Program-made: the position numbers and the translations under genes
Notes under the pieces: generated by a model
Told to the model about the DNA's origin: nothing
The model's input: only the letters and a program-made list of their open reading frames with translations
Databases searched by the model: none
In this document: piece after piece, positions 21,801 to 33,667 of the stretch
Layout: every line of letters begins with the position of its first letter
How positions within the stretch are numbered: position 1 is the first letter of the stretch
Origin: Amoebophrya sp. A120
Taxonomy: Eukaryota; Sar; Dinophyceae; Syndiniales; Amoebophryaceae
Assembly (NCBI GenBank): GCA_905178155.1
Contig: CAJINV010000002.1
Location: 8,141,224-8,205,223 of the forward strand
Length of the DNA stretch: 64,000 nt
Reading direction: 5' to 3'

Positions 21801-23918
21801 CCGGCGGAGAAAGACATGCTTTCGGGGCCGGTGTCCTTCGGACAGCACCTGCTGAAATCGGGGACCCCGCAGAACGAGAAGCCCGCGCGGCCGGACGGGC
21901 GGATGGACTGGAAGAGCATGATGTCCAAGTCTTCCGGCTCGGACTCCTCCATGGAGACGGACGACGAGGGGGGACGCCGGCGAAAGGTGCGGCCGAAGAT
22001 CGTGCTCTCCCGCCCGGGGTCGCATGCGTTCGGGCTGGGCACCGGCGGGGCGGCCTCCTTCAAGATGACCCCGCACCACGACCACGACGCCCATGAAACC
22101 GATGCGCAGCGCCTATCAAAATGAAAATATTTTTATAACACTGCCCCTACTTGTTATCTCTTCTTCGCTTTTTTTTAAATACGAGTGTACAACATTCATC
22201 CGAATACAAACAATTATACCAAAAATAACGCGGCCCGTTCTCGCATGATTTTTCCCTTCATGTTTAGTAGAGAGAAGCGATGGTGGTGGTCTACATCAAC
22301 CCCATGTGGATGAGATGAATGTTGTTGCGTGTAGATTGATGCAAACTGGTACTGGTTTTTGTCACGATTAAGTAGGGGTAAGTAAACATATTTTTCAGCT
22401 TGATAGTGGCTCCACCAACACAAGACGCACACGAAGGAGCGGCACCAGGACCACACCCACGTGTCCGCCAAGGGTCACCCGATCCGGCTGGAGAGCGCGC
22501 TTCCGGGCTTTGGGGATGACGATTTTTTTTTCATTAAGGAGGAGACCGTGAAGCCGGAAAAGGTGCGACCCCTGTCCGCGTCCGGACACGTAGGCTCGGC
22601 CCCGGACGCAGCAGCAGCAGCAGCCATCGGGACGACCCAACATCAAAACCGGACGGAGCAGCAGAACTTGAACTTGTCCTCTCCCCCCGGACAAGGCCCG
22701 GCGGACGCAGCACCCATGATCGGGACTTCGGCGGTGAGCTCACTGGGACGCAAGACCGACAAGCCCTACGCAAGTTCGCCGTTCAACGACATGATGGCGG
22801 CTTCGGACTCGAAGATCCGCTCGAAGATGTCGAAACGCGAAGAGAAGCAGACTACACAGGAGCAGCAACAGGATCATAGAGCTGCAGCTGCGTCTTCCTC
22901 TTCGAAACATCACACGATACTGCCAACCGGTGCGCCGATGGTGGAGCGGCCGACGGGGCCCAGCGCGGGCGCAGGACAAGGGTCGGGCGCGGCGGCCATC
23001 GGGACGTCGGCGCTAAGCTCACTGGGACGGAAGACCGACAAACCCTATGCCAGTTCGCCCTTCAACATGAGCGATACGATGAAGACGTCAGACGCCGGGA
23101 ACAAGAGCCGAAAGATGACCAAGATCGAGGAGGAGCAGGGGCGTGCATCCCCATGCGCGAAGCAGACAAAGCCAACTGTTGCGCCGCCGGTGGGCCGGCC
23201 GACGGGGCCGAGGGCCAGCGCGGGAATGGCGCTTGGAGGAAATAACAGTGGCGCCACAATGTCTTCAATGGGTGCGCCGGTCGTGGGCCGGCTGAGCGGT
23301 CCGAGTGCGGGCGCCGGAATGGCGCTCGCGGCCGCAAACACCAGCGCCGGACGACTGACCGAGCAGGTTGCGAACAAATCACAGAACCGGAGCCAGAACA
23401 TCAAAACGGATGAAAATTATTCGGACCAACAGCAACAAAACAGGAAAACGGAAATAAAGCACCAAAAAAACGCCGGCGGGCCGAAGGAGAAAACCGGGAT
23501 TTTCAACGCCAATTCGCAAGGGAGCCTGGTTCTGGGGAACTTTTACCGGAAAGTTGGTGAGGACGGGCATACCATAAAAATCGAAAATCCGAATATGTCC
23601 TTGAATTCCTTACTCAGCGAGGGCACGACCGACATTCGGTCGCAGAACAAGCCGCAGAGTGGCGAGGGGGAGCAGAGTCTGTTTTACTACGGCGAGCTGG
23701 CAGGAGGAGAGGAAGAACAGGCGCAGAGCTCCTGGGCGGAGGACCGTCTATACCACCACCGTCCTCGGGAGAATAACTCCGAGTCGCACGTCGTCGAGAT
23801 TGCGTATGTGGAGAGCGGCAGCGAGGAGGAGGAGGTCTCATCCGACCAGGAATCTTCGGCTCCGTATTCCGAAGAAAGCAGCGCGGAGGGTCAACCGTCC
23901 TCTAGCGACGAAGAGTAA
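18835..23918 (+). CDS. Five-helix membrane protein with long low-complexity tail
   Basis: Exons 18835-19302, 19576-19618, 19886-20142, 20517-22113 and 22411-23918 give 1,290 residues. The ATG is preceded by a CCACCACCACC tract. Hydrophobic helices follow one another: AVAILVEFLLCGILFGTFLGYC, WVTMQLMFFGFYWFLQAMF, EYVFLYAGVATLMLAIWHLF, LLWASLLFVAYRTASHLVL and RFLLVAWFIPCVDLCLLATL. The last is completed only after removal of the IE at 20143-20511, which supports that splice. The remaining roughly 1,000 residues are acidic, then Ser/Gly/Ala-rich, and end in an Asp/Glu/Ser-rich region. A segment encoding IGTSA.SSLGRKTDKPYASS occurs twice (22719 and 22998), and PTGPSAGAG-like units occur three times. 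All four introns are IEs. The topology resembles multi-pass receptors or channels, but I do not recognise the family. Confidence 0.8.
19303..19570. mobile_element. Introner element, family A
   Basis: TATGGATTGCAAAAATGTCT left end, right end TTTTTACAGTTGATA. Perfect TCGCG duplication; excision gives GQVAPDGAIY. Confidence 0.92.
19619..19880. mobile_element. Introner element, family A
   Basis: TATCAAATGTAAAAATATCT left end, TTTTTACAGTTGATA right end. Perfect GGACA duplication; only 43 nt of exon separate it from the previous IE. Confidence 0.92.
20143..20511. mobile_element. Introner element, family E-like
   Basis: Inverted ends share TATCAA, TGCAGCC and CGCCCC/GGCCCC blocks. Flanks GCGTC/GCATC, one mismatch. 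Excision restores a transmembrane helix. Confidence 0.82.
22114..22405. mobile_element. Introner element, family E
   Basis: TATCAAAATGAAAATATTTT left end; right end AATATTTTTCAGCTTGATA-like (ATATTTTTCAGCTTGATA). Flanks GCGCC/GTGGC are degenerate, yet element plus 5 bp keeps the frame. Confidence 0.78.
22719..23066. repeat. Duplicated coding segment of about 70 bp
   Basis: Two copies 279 bp apart encode IGTSA(V/L)SSLGRKTDKPYASS followed by PFN, differing at scattered, mainly synonymous positions. Confidence 0.8.
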
Positions 23919-24681
23919 AGTTCTCTCGGTCCGACGAAGTTTTTCATAACAGGAGCAGGAGGAGAAGAGCGGCGCCGACGTCTGGCAAATAAATTTCGGC
24001 TCATCTAACTACCCTCTACTCGTCTCTAATACCTGAGAATCTTATGACAGCGATGAGGCGCACGCGCAGCATTTTTTTTTGTTCTGACTGTTTATACATA
24101 ATTCTGACTCGCATTTTTTATCTCAGCATAATAGATTGACCCAGAAGTAATCCCTGTACTTTTTGTTTCCCTCCCCGTGAATTGAAGAACTTTGAACTTG
24201 TTGTTTTTGACATTTTTCTCATTCCCACTTTGATTCCTTTAATTCTTTCATTAACATCGACTAGTGAAGAAAAATTTTCGACCCATTAGCAGCGACTAGT
24301 GAATCTCGTTTAGTCTCCCGAATTCGTCAAGCACCATCGATTTCGGTATCCCCGAGGTTTTCAGAAGAAAAGCGATCCAATAATAAAGAAGAAAAGAAAG
24401 CGTGCCAACAATAACCCCTCGAAGAACGTTTCACGCGCGGACAGAAGGCCTTTAAAAATACTAGAGTTGCATCTGTACAGCTAAAAACACTTCACAATTC
24501 CGTTTGAAGAGAACATCATGCGGGCTGCCCTTGCAGTTTACCCGCAAGGTTTCTGCTTGATAATTTGCGCGAGAGGGTGCAAGTGGAAGCCCGCGCCACC
24601 AGTCGTGTTCTCCGCGATGACTTTGACGAACTAATTTGCCTTCCCGTTCACTCCGGGTCAGAACGACCCTGGTCGGGATCG
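23919..24681. other. Intergenic, nothing recognised
   Basis: AT-rich spacer. The frame of the next gene is open from 24508, with its first ATG at 24682. Confidence 0.5.
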
Positions 24682-27600
24682 ATGCTCGATCCGTTTGCTT
24701 ACATCTTCTTTGGGTCTCAACATCGATCGGAGGTGCTGATCGGAGGCGCTCCTGTATCGATCAAGATCGTTTCTCGCATTTGTTTTTGGTTGGTTCAGAT
24801 TCTGGGTCTACTGTCCGTCCCCCGTACTATCGAAGAAGATCCTCAATCTGTTCTCGACAGTTCGCCCTTCTCCGTCGTACCGACGCGCCAACGCGTCACA
24901 GTATCGGAAGACACCATGCCCACCAACGTTCGCATGCTGCTGAAGCCGAGCTCCAAGAGCCTGGGCTCGTCCACTGCGGGTACTAGCAAGGTTTCCTGGA
25001 AACTGCCGGCACAGAGTCCGTTCTGGGACGCGATCCGGCCGCCAGACGAGCAGCTGATGCGGCGGAAAAAGAAACGCACCGCAGCGCGGCCCCCGCACTG
25101 GCACCAAAGCAAGCAAACCCAGGACGGGGACGACGAGAACGCGCCAATGTACACGAAAACATATCGAAAGGAGCCAACGAACGAGGATGAAAAGAGGTGT
25201 AGTGCTGGCCGTGCTGCGGGTCCTCGTCCAGGGCAAGACCGTCTTGATGGCGAAAGAAGTTGTACTGTTAAGACGGATATTGAAAAGCTCGATGTCGACG
25301 ATGCCTGTCGTCCGATCGTGCCACATACTGCAGGACACGCAGGAACAGATGCAGAAGCGGCTACAGCATTCTCGTCTACGTTGGACGGGACATCAGCTGA
25401 AGATCATGTTGAACGAGCACCTTCTCAGGACGGGCATAGTGGACAGGCGGATGTTGGTGTGCTCGATAACTCAGCAGACGTATACCAAAGGGCCGGCGTG
25501 GTTGAGGAAGATTTCTTCGAGGGAGCCCGCGGAAACCCGCAGTCCTCCTCCTCATCCAGATCGAGAGTAGTGGATTTGGTCTTCGGCGATGCAACAGACT
25601 TGAAGACAAACCCTCGAGATGAGGAGACAAAGAGAACGCGTCTCCTACTTCACGAGGAGGATAACAAGGCCACTGACGTTGACCGTCTCTGGGACCAGTT
25701 ATCTTCCGGAGGTCGTGATGGAACATCTTCCGGACGATGCAGTGACCCGGTTTCTGACTACATGTCCTCCGAGGAACATTATTTTGGTCGTGCTGACGGC
25801 GTGGAGGATCATAGTGCTTCTTCGCAAGAACTGACGAAAGCTACTATACCAGAACAAGCGCCGGTGATCACCCCGTCCAATGCCACGATCCAGGCGCCAC
25901 CGGAGCGCGAACCGGACAAAAAGCCCGTGAACCCAAAACTCCGCACCAGCAACGACCTTGTGGAGCTGCAGTTGCAAGAGGAGCAGGCGCATTTGCTCAA
26001 TATGAGGCCGGATCAGATAGGGTACAATGAGGACTTGACGAAGGCAAAAACGGTTTTGCAGATTCTCAGCGTGGTGCGCGCGGCTCATAGCTCCTTCGAG
26101 AAAAAGCAGTTGCTTGTCGGTGCGGGCGGTGGTGCAGGAGCGGAGAAGCACGTCGCGGACCAAGGTGCTGGAGGTAGTTCATCATCATCCACCTCGTCGA
26201 GTCGGGCCAGTGGGACGACAACCTCCAGAACTGGGACCACGAGGACGGCAAGCAGCAATAGTACCACCGTAGTTGATGGTGCTGTCGTTTATTCTGGTGG
26301 TGCGTCGACTACATCTTTGACCACCACGACGTCCACCAGCTGTCTCCAAACTGCCACTTGCCTCGACGCGATCAATCTTTGCACGGCTCTGCACCGCATC
26401 GCGAAGTTGAGCGCCAACAGCGGGAGCAAGAACGGCTACACCCGCACCCGTTTGCTCGCGCAGCCGGGCTTTCAGACCTTGTTGGATTTGGTCGCTTTGA
26501 AAATTCCGGAGTTCACTGCCCGCGGAACAGCGAACGTGCTGTATGCGCTGGCGAAGTTGAAGTTTGTCCCCACCTGGATGCCGCAGCTGCTGCGGCAGGC
26601 GGAGAGGGTTGCGGACTGCTTCGAGCCGCAGCAGCTCTCCGCGTGTTTGTATTCGCTGGGCAAGTCCCCGGCGCTCTACGCCAGCAGCGAGGGTAGGGCG
26701 CTGAAACAGGCTTGCTTGCTGCAGACGGAAGCGATTCTGCCGTCTTTCTCGACGCCCATGGAGATCGTCGGGGTGGCCACCGGACTTTGCAGGATCGCGA
26801 CGAACAATAGTGCAGGAGCTGACGAGGAACTAGTACGTGGAGATTGTTCTACCAGCGGTCGTCCTGTTGACCACCAGCTGCAGGAACTGCATCTTAGTGG
26901 CGCCACCACCACCACTGCAGTTGCAAAAATGAGTCCACCATCAAACCGCAACAGCGAGATGATGGGGCGGCTGGCGGAAAAAGCGGTGGAAACCATGGAG
27001 GCGTTTGACTTAGCCCAGCTCGGCTCACTCAGCTGGAGCTTTTCGCAGTACTTTACTACAACTTCATCCACCGCCAGTAAAGCTGTCGGCACAGCAACAT
27101 CAAGAGCATCGTCAAGAATTGCAACACCTCCGGCCAGCGTGAAGCAGTTTTTTCAAAAAACGAAGCTGCGGCTGGAGCGCGACATCGCGCAAACCAGTCC
27201 GAAAGTTTTGGTCCAGTTTGTGTACGCATTGTCGAAGATGGGGGAGGCGGAGGAGGACTTATACAAATTTACGCTTGCGCCGGCGATCCGTTCGTTCTTG
27301 CTCGATTTTGAGACGAAGGACCTCTGCGCCGTCGTGTGGGGCTTTGCACACGCCCGAATCGTCGACACTGCTTTTCTGCAGGACGTGGCGCATTTTCTCG
27401 AACAGAAGGTCTCGCACATGAACGCGCACGATATCGCGGCTCTGGTGCTAGCGTTCTCCTCTTTTGACAGCGAAGTTATGGCAGCTTCTACTTCTCTGAC
27501 CGGGACGACGAAGATGATGATGAAAGCAAACGAGGACCCTGGCGCAGCTCCTGCGATGACGAGCGGTACAACTACTACCCTAGAGCAAGCCATGCTGTTT

Positions 27601-30600
27601 AGGACCTTGATGAAGAAGCTTTCCAAACAAGCGTTCCTGCTAGCGCCTACCTTCTCGCCGATGCAGCTCACCCGGGTGCTGTGCGGGCTGTCCGCGACCT
27701 GCACTGCCGGGGGCGGTACGGCGGCAAGTAGACTGTCGGATCATGTTGATTCTGGAGCTGACCACCACGAACGCGATGAATTGACGAACGAGCATAGCAG
27801 AACTGCGACGGCCGCGGCCAACAACGGGATCATCAAGAAGACCACTTCTTCTGTGCCGGCGAGAAACGCCAACGCCACGCACCGGCGAACTTTCGACCGG
27901 CTGCTCGTAGAGGTGAGGGAGAAGAGACATCTCTTGTTATCCAGTGTGTACAACTAGAAAACGTCCCCAATGATCCATGGCCAAGAAGATGGAAAGTAGA
28001 TACACAAAACAGCAAGTCGTCCTGACTGTTGCGCATGATGACACCTTTTGGCTCTAGTGTAGTAGAAGTCGAGGTTAAGATTACCTCGTGCAGTCGCGTC
28101 ACAAATCGGCTGCTTCTACAACATGTTGATGTGAGCACGACAATAAATCCCCAGATAGTTCTCGTATCCGTTAGAAAGCCGCGCTTTATCTCGTCATGGA
28201 GAAGTCTGGGGAGAACTGTTGGGGACGTACTATTTTTGTACACAGGATACTTGTACCGGTCCAATGTGATCGACATTCTGCAAGCCGTGACGCTGAACTT
28301 GGAATACTACCCGAGGGAGCACTTGCCCTGGTTGCTAGAAGCGAGTTCCGGTAGTCTCGACAAACTTCCCGTGGACGACGCCATCGTGTTGCTCGAGATC
28401 CTCGCTGACGTGTTGACCAACGGAACGGGTGTTTTCCTGGTCAACAGCGAGCAGGAAGAATCAGCTCGACGTCGTGGAGAGCACCTTTTGGCAACGAGTG
28501 GTCCAAGCGCACGAGAGGAAGACCGAGAGTTGTACAGCGCCTTCTCCAGCACTCTCCAGACCCACGATCTGCTGGATATGATTCACGGCTTATGTGATCG
28601 GGTGTTGCTCTCGATCAAAGCGGCGCCGAAGTCGCCGTGGCGCACCGACTGCGACAAGGTTGCGAAGGTGTTGGGCAGTTGTCGCAGGATTCAGCAGTCC
28701 CGCTTCGGCGGCCGGAGCCTGGCGAATGTGGACGATTTTTTACTGGAAACGTGTATTCTGCGCCCGCTCCCCTTCACGCTGTTGGAGGACAGCAGCACGG
28801 AAGACGGAAGCAATTTGTTTCTGGAGTTGCTGCAAGAGTTCTGCGCGTTCGGCTTGCAAACGCGGCAGAATTACCTGATCCGCGCGACGTGCCACCGCCG
28901 CCCGCAAATATTGCAGGCTTTGCAACAGCGCCTGGACGCGTATTTCCACAGTGTCACGAGCGGCTTCCACAGGAAGTACAACACCCGGAACGCGGTCGAG
29001 TTGGTGAAAATCTTCGCTTCCCTCGGGATCGACAGCAAGCACGGACGCTGGCTGATCGACGAATGCCTCTTCTTGGACAGCGACATTCAGGCGATGGTCG
29101 CGTTCGGAAACAGGTACTTCAGTAGCGCGGCGCGGAGTGGTATCAAATGCAAAAATGTCTGGGTCTGGAAGAATGCAGACTTGTCATGCATATTTCTCAT
29201 GACCCCTGATGCCTGTAATGCATGACCTAGTATCACAGACATTTAGAGGTCTTCCTGATGCGCCTTCCGCATGAGAAATGCCCTCTCCGCGTAGCACAAA
29301 CTGGACCTTTCTTGCTGGTCATGCAACACTAATTTTTTTAGAATCCAAAAACAGCATGACAAGTTGCATTCTTCCAGACCCAGACATTTTTACATTTGAT
29401 AAGTGGGAGAAGTACGCAAAAGAATTCCGAGGGGCTTGGTGTTGCACCAAGTACGAGCAGCTTGCAGGACGAGGAAGTGATCCAGCTGATCTGGAGTTTG
29501 TCGGAGTTGAATTGGAACCCGACCCTGGCGCGGGGACTACTGAAATATATCACCGGGAAGAGGCGACTCCTGCCTGAGGATGATGGAATTCATCTTTACT
29601 TCAAAGACGAATTATCTTCCACACCGCAGGTCGGCAGCGACGTCGACCGACATCTTCACGCCGATGGTGCAACAAGGACGTCAGCGGAGAAGTTTTTACC
29701 CGGTGAAAACCAGGACCTCGCTGATGTTGAGCCACCAGAGCCAGTTTCGCAAGAGGCCAACTTGAAACTTGCGTTTTCCCTGGCGCTGCAGCTGGTGCCG
29801 GAGCTGGTCGGGGACAAAACCGGCATTGTGCCACTTAAGCTCGTGGAAGAGATCATGCGAGGTGGGGAGGTGGACTTGTTTGACCCGAATGTTGCGGCGC
29901 AACGTGATCCGGTGAGCTTTGCAGCAGCGAACAAAAAAATCCCCAAAGACTCGTGGATGCACTTGGCGCAAACGGCTTTCGCAGAGATCGAAGAGAAGGA
30001 CTTTACACACTACCGTGAAATTATTCTTTCTGGTGGGAGAAATGAAGGCTCGACCACGAAGATGAAAGACGAAGAAACATCAGCTCCGGTAGCGTCGGGA
30101 GAAACGACAACGAAGAGCTTTTACGGCGACCAAGATGTTGACCATTCTTCTGTCGTGAGAACAAGCTGTAGTTCTACTGACTCAACAAGAAGAAAGCAGG
30201 CGACAGAGCGAAGAGTAGCAAACTTGCAGTATCAAATGTAAAAATGTCTGGGTCTGGAAGATTGCAACTTGTCATGCTAAATCTGCAGCATGCAAAAATC
30301 TGTGTTGCATGAGCCCAATCTGTTTATGCTAGCAAAGGGCTAGTGCGCTGTGGACCCCCAGGATCAGGTAGACGAGGTCCCAGACCGAAGTGGTAGCTAG
30401 GCGCTTAGGGTGAACTATGTATGTAGCGCTTAGGGCCCTTCCGTACGGCCAATATGTATGCCCGCAACGGGGTTCGCCTATGTCGGTCATTTGTATGCAA
30501 GGCGTTGGGTTACCCGGTCGGCAGAGCCGATCCACAACGAACGAACGAACGAATGATTACCAAAAGTCGTCCAGTTTTGACCAAGTCGGGAGGGAGTTTC

Positions 30601-33600
30601 TCATGGAGGATAGGCATTAGAGAAGTGTCGCAGAATCTGTCATGCTAGGTCCTGCATTCCAGACCTCATGGGCCATGGAAAAGCAGCATGACTAATCGCG
30701 GACTCTTCCAGACCCAGACATTTTTACATTTGATATGCAGCAATACGTGACAAACATCAAGCACGACTTCTTCCGTTCGGATCTGTACCCGGCGAAAGAC
30801 AGAAGCCAGAGCCTGGCGTCGTTGAACAAGGCAAACACCATATCCTGAGTAAAAACGTACCCACACCAGAGTCAGGATCGGGATTTTGCAACACAAACCT
30901 AGGAGTTTTGTGAGTCACGCATGACAAGTTTCAGTCGGTAAGGTAGTGCAAGTTAGCAAGGAAAGCCGCATCACAAATCGATCTGCTGATCCTGTTTACA
31001 GCATTACGAGTTCCCAAACACGATTGAAAATGCCTGTCATGGGGTTGCGCATCACAAATGTTCCTGTCATGGCAAATCTGCATGACAACTCCGCCTGCTA
31101 CAACCTCGTGCTTCCACTTTTTTGGATGGTTTTTTACTGGGGGTAGAACTGTGTCATAGTTCCTGCTTCAAACCCTTTTACTTTTTATTTTGGTTCCCTC
31201 GGTGCTGAGACAGGGAGTTTGCACAGAGTTATTTCTACCTAGATAACAACCAACTCACGTCGCAGCCGTCCCAGGAGTTTCGGTTGTTGTCTCTCGGTAG
31301 AAATCACGCTGTTCAAAAATTTCTGTTTTGGAGTTTACCGGGTACGCGGTTAAGGTTTATCGAGTTGCGTAGGTCTGTTTATCGAGTTTACCGGGTCTGT
31401 TTATCGAGTTGCGTAGGCTACTCGGTAAATTTACCGGTCTTGCGCAGCAATGTGAATCCAATTTACTTGCTGCTGCTATGTATGTTTTTGTATGACAGCA
31501 CGGCGCCACCTTTGGCATGGCTTCGCCTTTCGTAAAAATGTGTGGCGATTTGTATCAGTCTCTGCGCTTCGTGGTTACTGCTGCACTTTCTTCGTAAGTA
31601 CCTGCTGCCTCGTAAATGGAGCTAGATCGCAAATTCGTGCGCTCCTCATTCTGAAAAAGCCGATCTTCCCTGCCTTCCCATCGTGCCCACGTAGATGTAG
31701 TTCTCTACCCTTTTACTTCCTCCTTGTCGTGTAGTTTTGTCTTGTTGCTTGCCTCATCCTTGTAGCGCTAGATCGCGGATCCCGCTTCCTCGCAGGGGCA
31801 GCTGTTTTTTTTCCGCCTTGCCAGCGGACCTGTGGAGGGGTTGGGGTTGCAGCTGCGGCTGTTTGCGTGTAGATTTATCGTGGGTCGGCTACGTTGTAGG
31901 AAAGGGCATCTATTTTTGTATGTGGGCGTTCCTGATATTGCCGCTCGGGCTTATCCGTATCGCTAGCTGTGTCTCTAGTTCTTTATTGGTTTTAAGAAAG
32001 TAGCCAGGCCCTTTTTGCGATCTCCGGTGGAGAATCATAGCACGCCACTCCTAATTTAGTCCCTGGCCCGGTCTGCTAATCCGGGTAAGTAGCAACATTT
32101 CCGTGCTTCTCCACTAAATTGCTTTTTGGTGTCTGCCCGCTCGGGGAATAATTACATAAACGGCTCCCGCTTGTGGTGGTCAGAGGCGTTCGGGTCTAGT
32201 TAGTCCCTAGCTGCGCGCTACTCCTTCAGTACGTGCGGGCTCCAGGTGCTGCGATCACCGGCAGGAGTCTAACAACAGCGAACATAAGGACGTTAGATTT
32301 TTGATTGCTCTACATTACAAGACCGGCACTTGTGTCGGCCCGCCGAAGTTTCGCGCGCGGGTTCAGCAGTCTTCTTTCTCGCGAAAAAGGTGAGTCTCCT
32401 GACCCTTCTGGTCGTCACCATTCCGCCGGTGTCTGTGCTTTCATTCGGGCGCGTCACCCACCTCAGGACCTCAGGTTAAGAGTTTGTCGACGTAATTTAC
32501 AAAGGGACGCCCTGCCCTTAGTTTCCCAACATGACAACTCTGGGGTGGGGACGATTTGACACAGGATACACCAACCGGAAAAGAAAGAACACCAACTCGC
32601 CCCCGTCCGTGAACGACTCCCTGACTGTATTGTGAGGAAGAATCCACCCTCCCCATACCAAACCGGGATACTTCTGAAAATTTGTGATGCTGATTTGAGA
32701 CCACAAATCGTCGCTGTATTGCATGAAGGCAAATCTACAGGGTCCGCCACATTCTATAGGCGGTTTGTCATGCTGTTGCTCCTACAGCGTAGACGTCTGT
32801 CATGCTAAGCGCCTAGGCCAAAACCTGTCTACTGTGGCTTGGTATGGGCCTGCAGTCCTCGCCAGCAAGACAAATCTGATTCGTGTGCGCAAATCCAGCA
32901 TCAGAAACATCCTTTTGATATGGGGAGGGGAGATTTTTCCTCTCAATAGACTGCCAACCGGCAAGCGATGCGAATCAAGGAATACCCTTATGACATTTGG
33001 CTCTCGGACGCGTTGGTTTCCTTGAAGATCCCGCACGTAAAGAATTTCGTCGTGGACAACCTGCACAAAGTCTGCATCGCCTTCCCGGAGTACAAGACGC
33101 TGGTCGACTGCCTCGACGCGCGAGACTTGCTCTGCACCACCGGGCTGAACACAACGGACCTGAGGGTTACCGGATCGGCGATTCTGCGCCGCCGACAGTT
33201 GATTGACCGAGGATGGTATGGATTGCAAATGTGTCTGGGTCTCCTGGAAGATTCTAAACTTGTGATGCTGTCTGTGGATTCTAAAAAAATTTGTATTGCA
33301 TCATGACCAGCACCAAGAGGACTCCAGTTTGTGCTACGCGGAGGGGGTTTTTCTCATGCGGTGGAGGCATCGCAATCGCAAAGCCCTCGAAAAATCTGTG
33401 ATGCTAGGGCATGCATCACAGACATCATGGGGCATTCAAAATATGCATGAAAAACCTGGCAATCATCTTCCCGACCCAGACATATTGCCAGTTGATACAT
33501 GGGTCGTGCTGGAAACCGACCTTCGCATGCTGCACACCAAAATGCGCGAAAAGTGCATCCGCAGCTACGTCAGCGAGCTCGTTGGCGATTTGGCGCCGTT

Positions 33601-33667
33601 GAAAGTGCACAAGTTTACGGGCCAGGATCAAATGGCCGCGGAAGTGCTGGGGGAAGAGTTTTTTTGA
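24682..33667 (+). CDS. HPR/OPR-type helical repeat protein with C-terminal RAP-like domain
   Basis: RAP proteins with tandem helical repeats (HPR in apicomplexans, OPR in algae) bind organellar RNA. Exons 24682-27937, 28255-29140, 29407-30229, 30741-30840, 32574-32627, 32954-33216 and 33503-33667 give 1,848 residues. The start could also be the ATG at 24916. The first roughly 570 residues are low complexity. From about 26340 come helical repeats with recurring TANVLYALAKL, LSACLYSLGK, LVQFVYALSKM, LCAVVWGFAH and IAALVLAFSS, the typical signature. More helical sequence spans 28255-29140. The end, TTDLRVTGSAILRRRQLIDRGW|VVLE, matches the RAP pattern of Leu/Arg-rich helices then GW-V-V. GW is joined to VVLE only by removal of the last IE. 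All six introns are IEs, two with insertions. Mitochondrial location is inferred from the family; no targeting peptide is obvious. Confidence 0.85.
27938..28249. mobile_element. Introner element, family B (divergent)
   Basis: Left TATCCAGTGTGTACAACTAG then AAAACGTCCCC; right TTTTTGTACACAGGATA. Perfect CTTGT duplication. It carries an in-frame stop, so it must be removed to reach the downstream exons. Confidence 0.9.
29141..29401. mobile_element. Introner element, family A
   Basis: TATCAAATGCAAAAATGTCT and inverted TTTTTACATTTGATA. Perfect AGTGG duplication. Confidence 0.93.
30230..30735. mobile_element. Introner element, family A, with insertion
   Basis: Standard family A ends and perfect TGCAG duplication, but twice the usual length. 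Sequence between about 30312 and 30557 has no counterpart in other family A copies. Confidence 0.9.
30312..30557. mobile_element. Secondary insertion inside a family A introner
   Basis: Interrupts the conserved family A interior between GTTGCATGAGC and GTCCAGTTTTG. It has two GCGCTTAGGG copies and a short ACGA tandem run near 30537-30552. The exact edges are uncertain. Confidence 0.65.
30841..32568. mobile_element. Introner element, family B, with a 1.4-kb insertion
   Basis: 1,728 bp against about 280 bp for the family. Ends TATCCTGAGTAAAAACG / GACACAGGATA and perfect CACCA duplication. Excision joins ANT to NRKRKN in frame. Confidence 0.88.
31092..32529. mobile_element. Insertion of 1.4 kb flanked by an 11-bp direct repeat
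   Basis: CATGACAACTC occurs at 31081-31091 and again at 32530-32540, and the family B sequence is continuous if one copy and the intervening DNA are removed. The insert is T-rich, with repeats of TTTATCGAGTTGCGTAGG and TTTACCGGG near 31340-31435. No transposase or reverse transcriptase was seen. Confidence 0.75.
32628..32948. mobile_element. Introner element, family C (subtype C2)
   Basis: TATTGTGAGGAAGAATCCAC left end, right end TTTTTCCTCTCAATA. Perfect GACTG duplication. Interior matches 47466-47786 (same length, 321 bp). Confidence 0.9.
33217..33497. mobile_element. Introner element, family A (divergent)
   Basis: TATGGATTGCAAATGTGTCT left end, right end GACCCAGACATATTGCCAGTTGATA-like. 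Flanks GATGG/CATGG. It splits the RAP motif between GW and VVLE. Confidence 0.88.
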
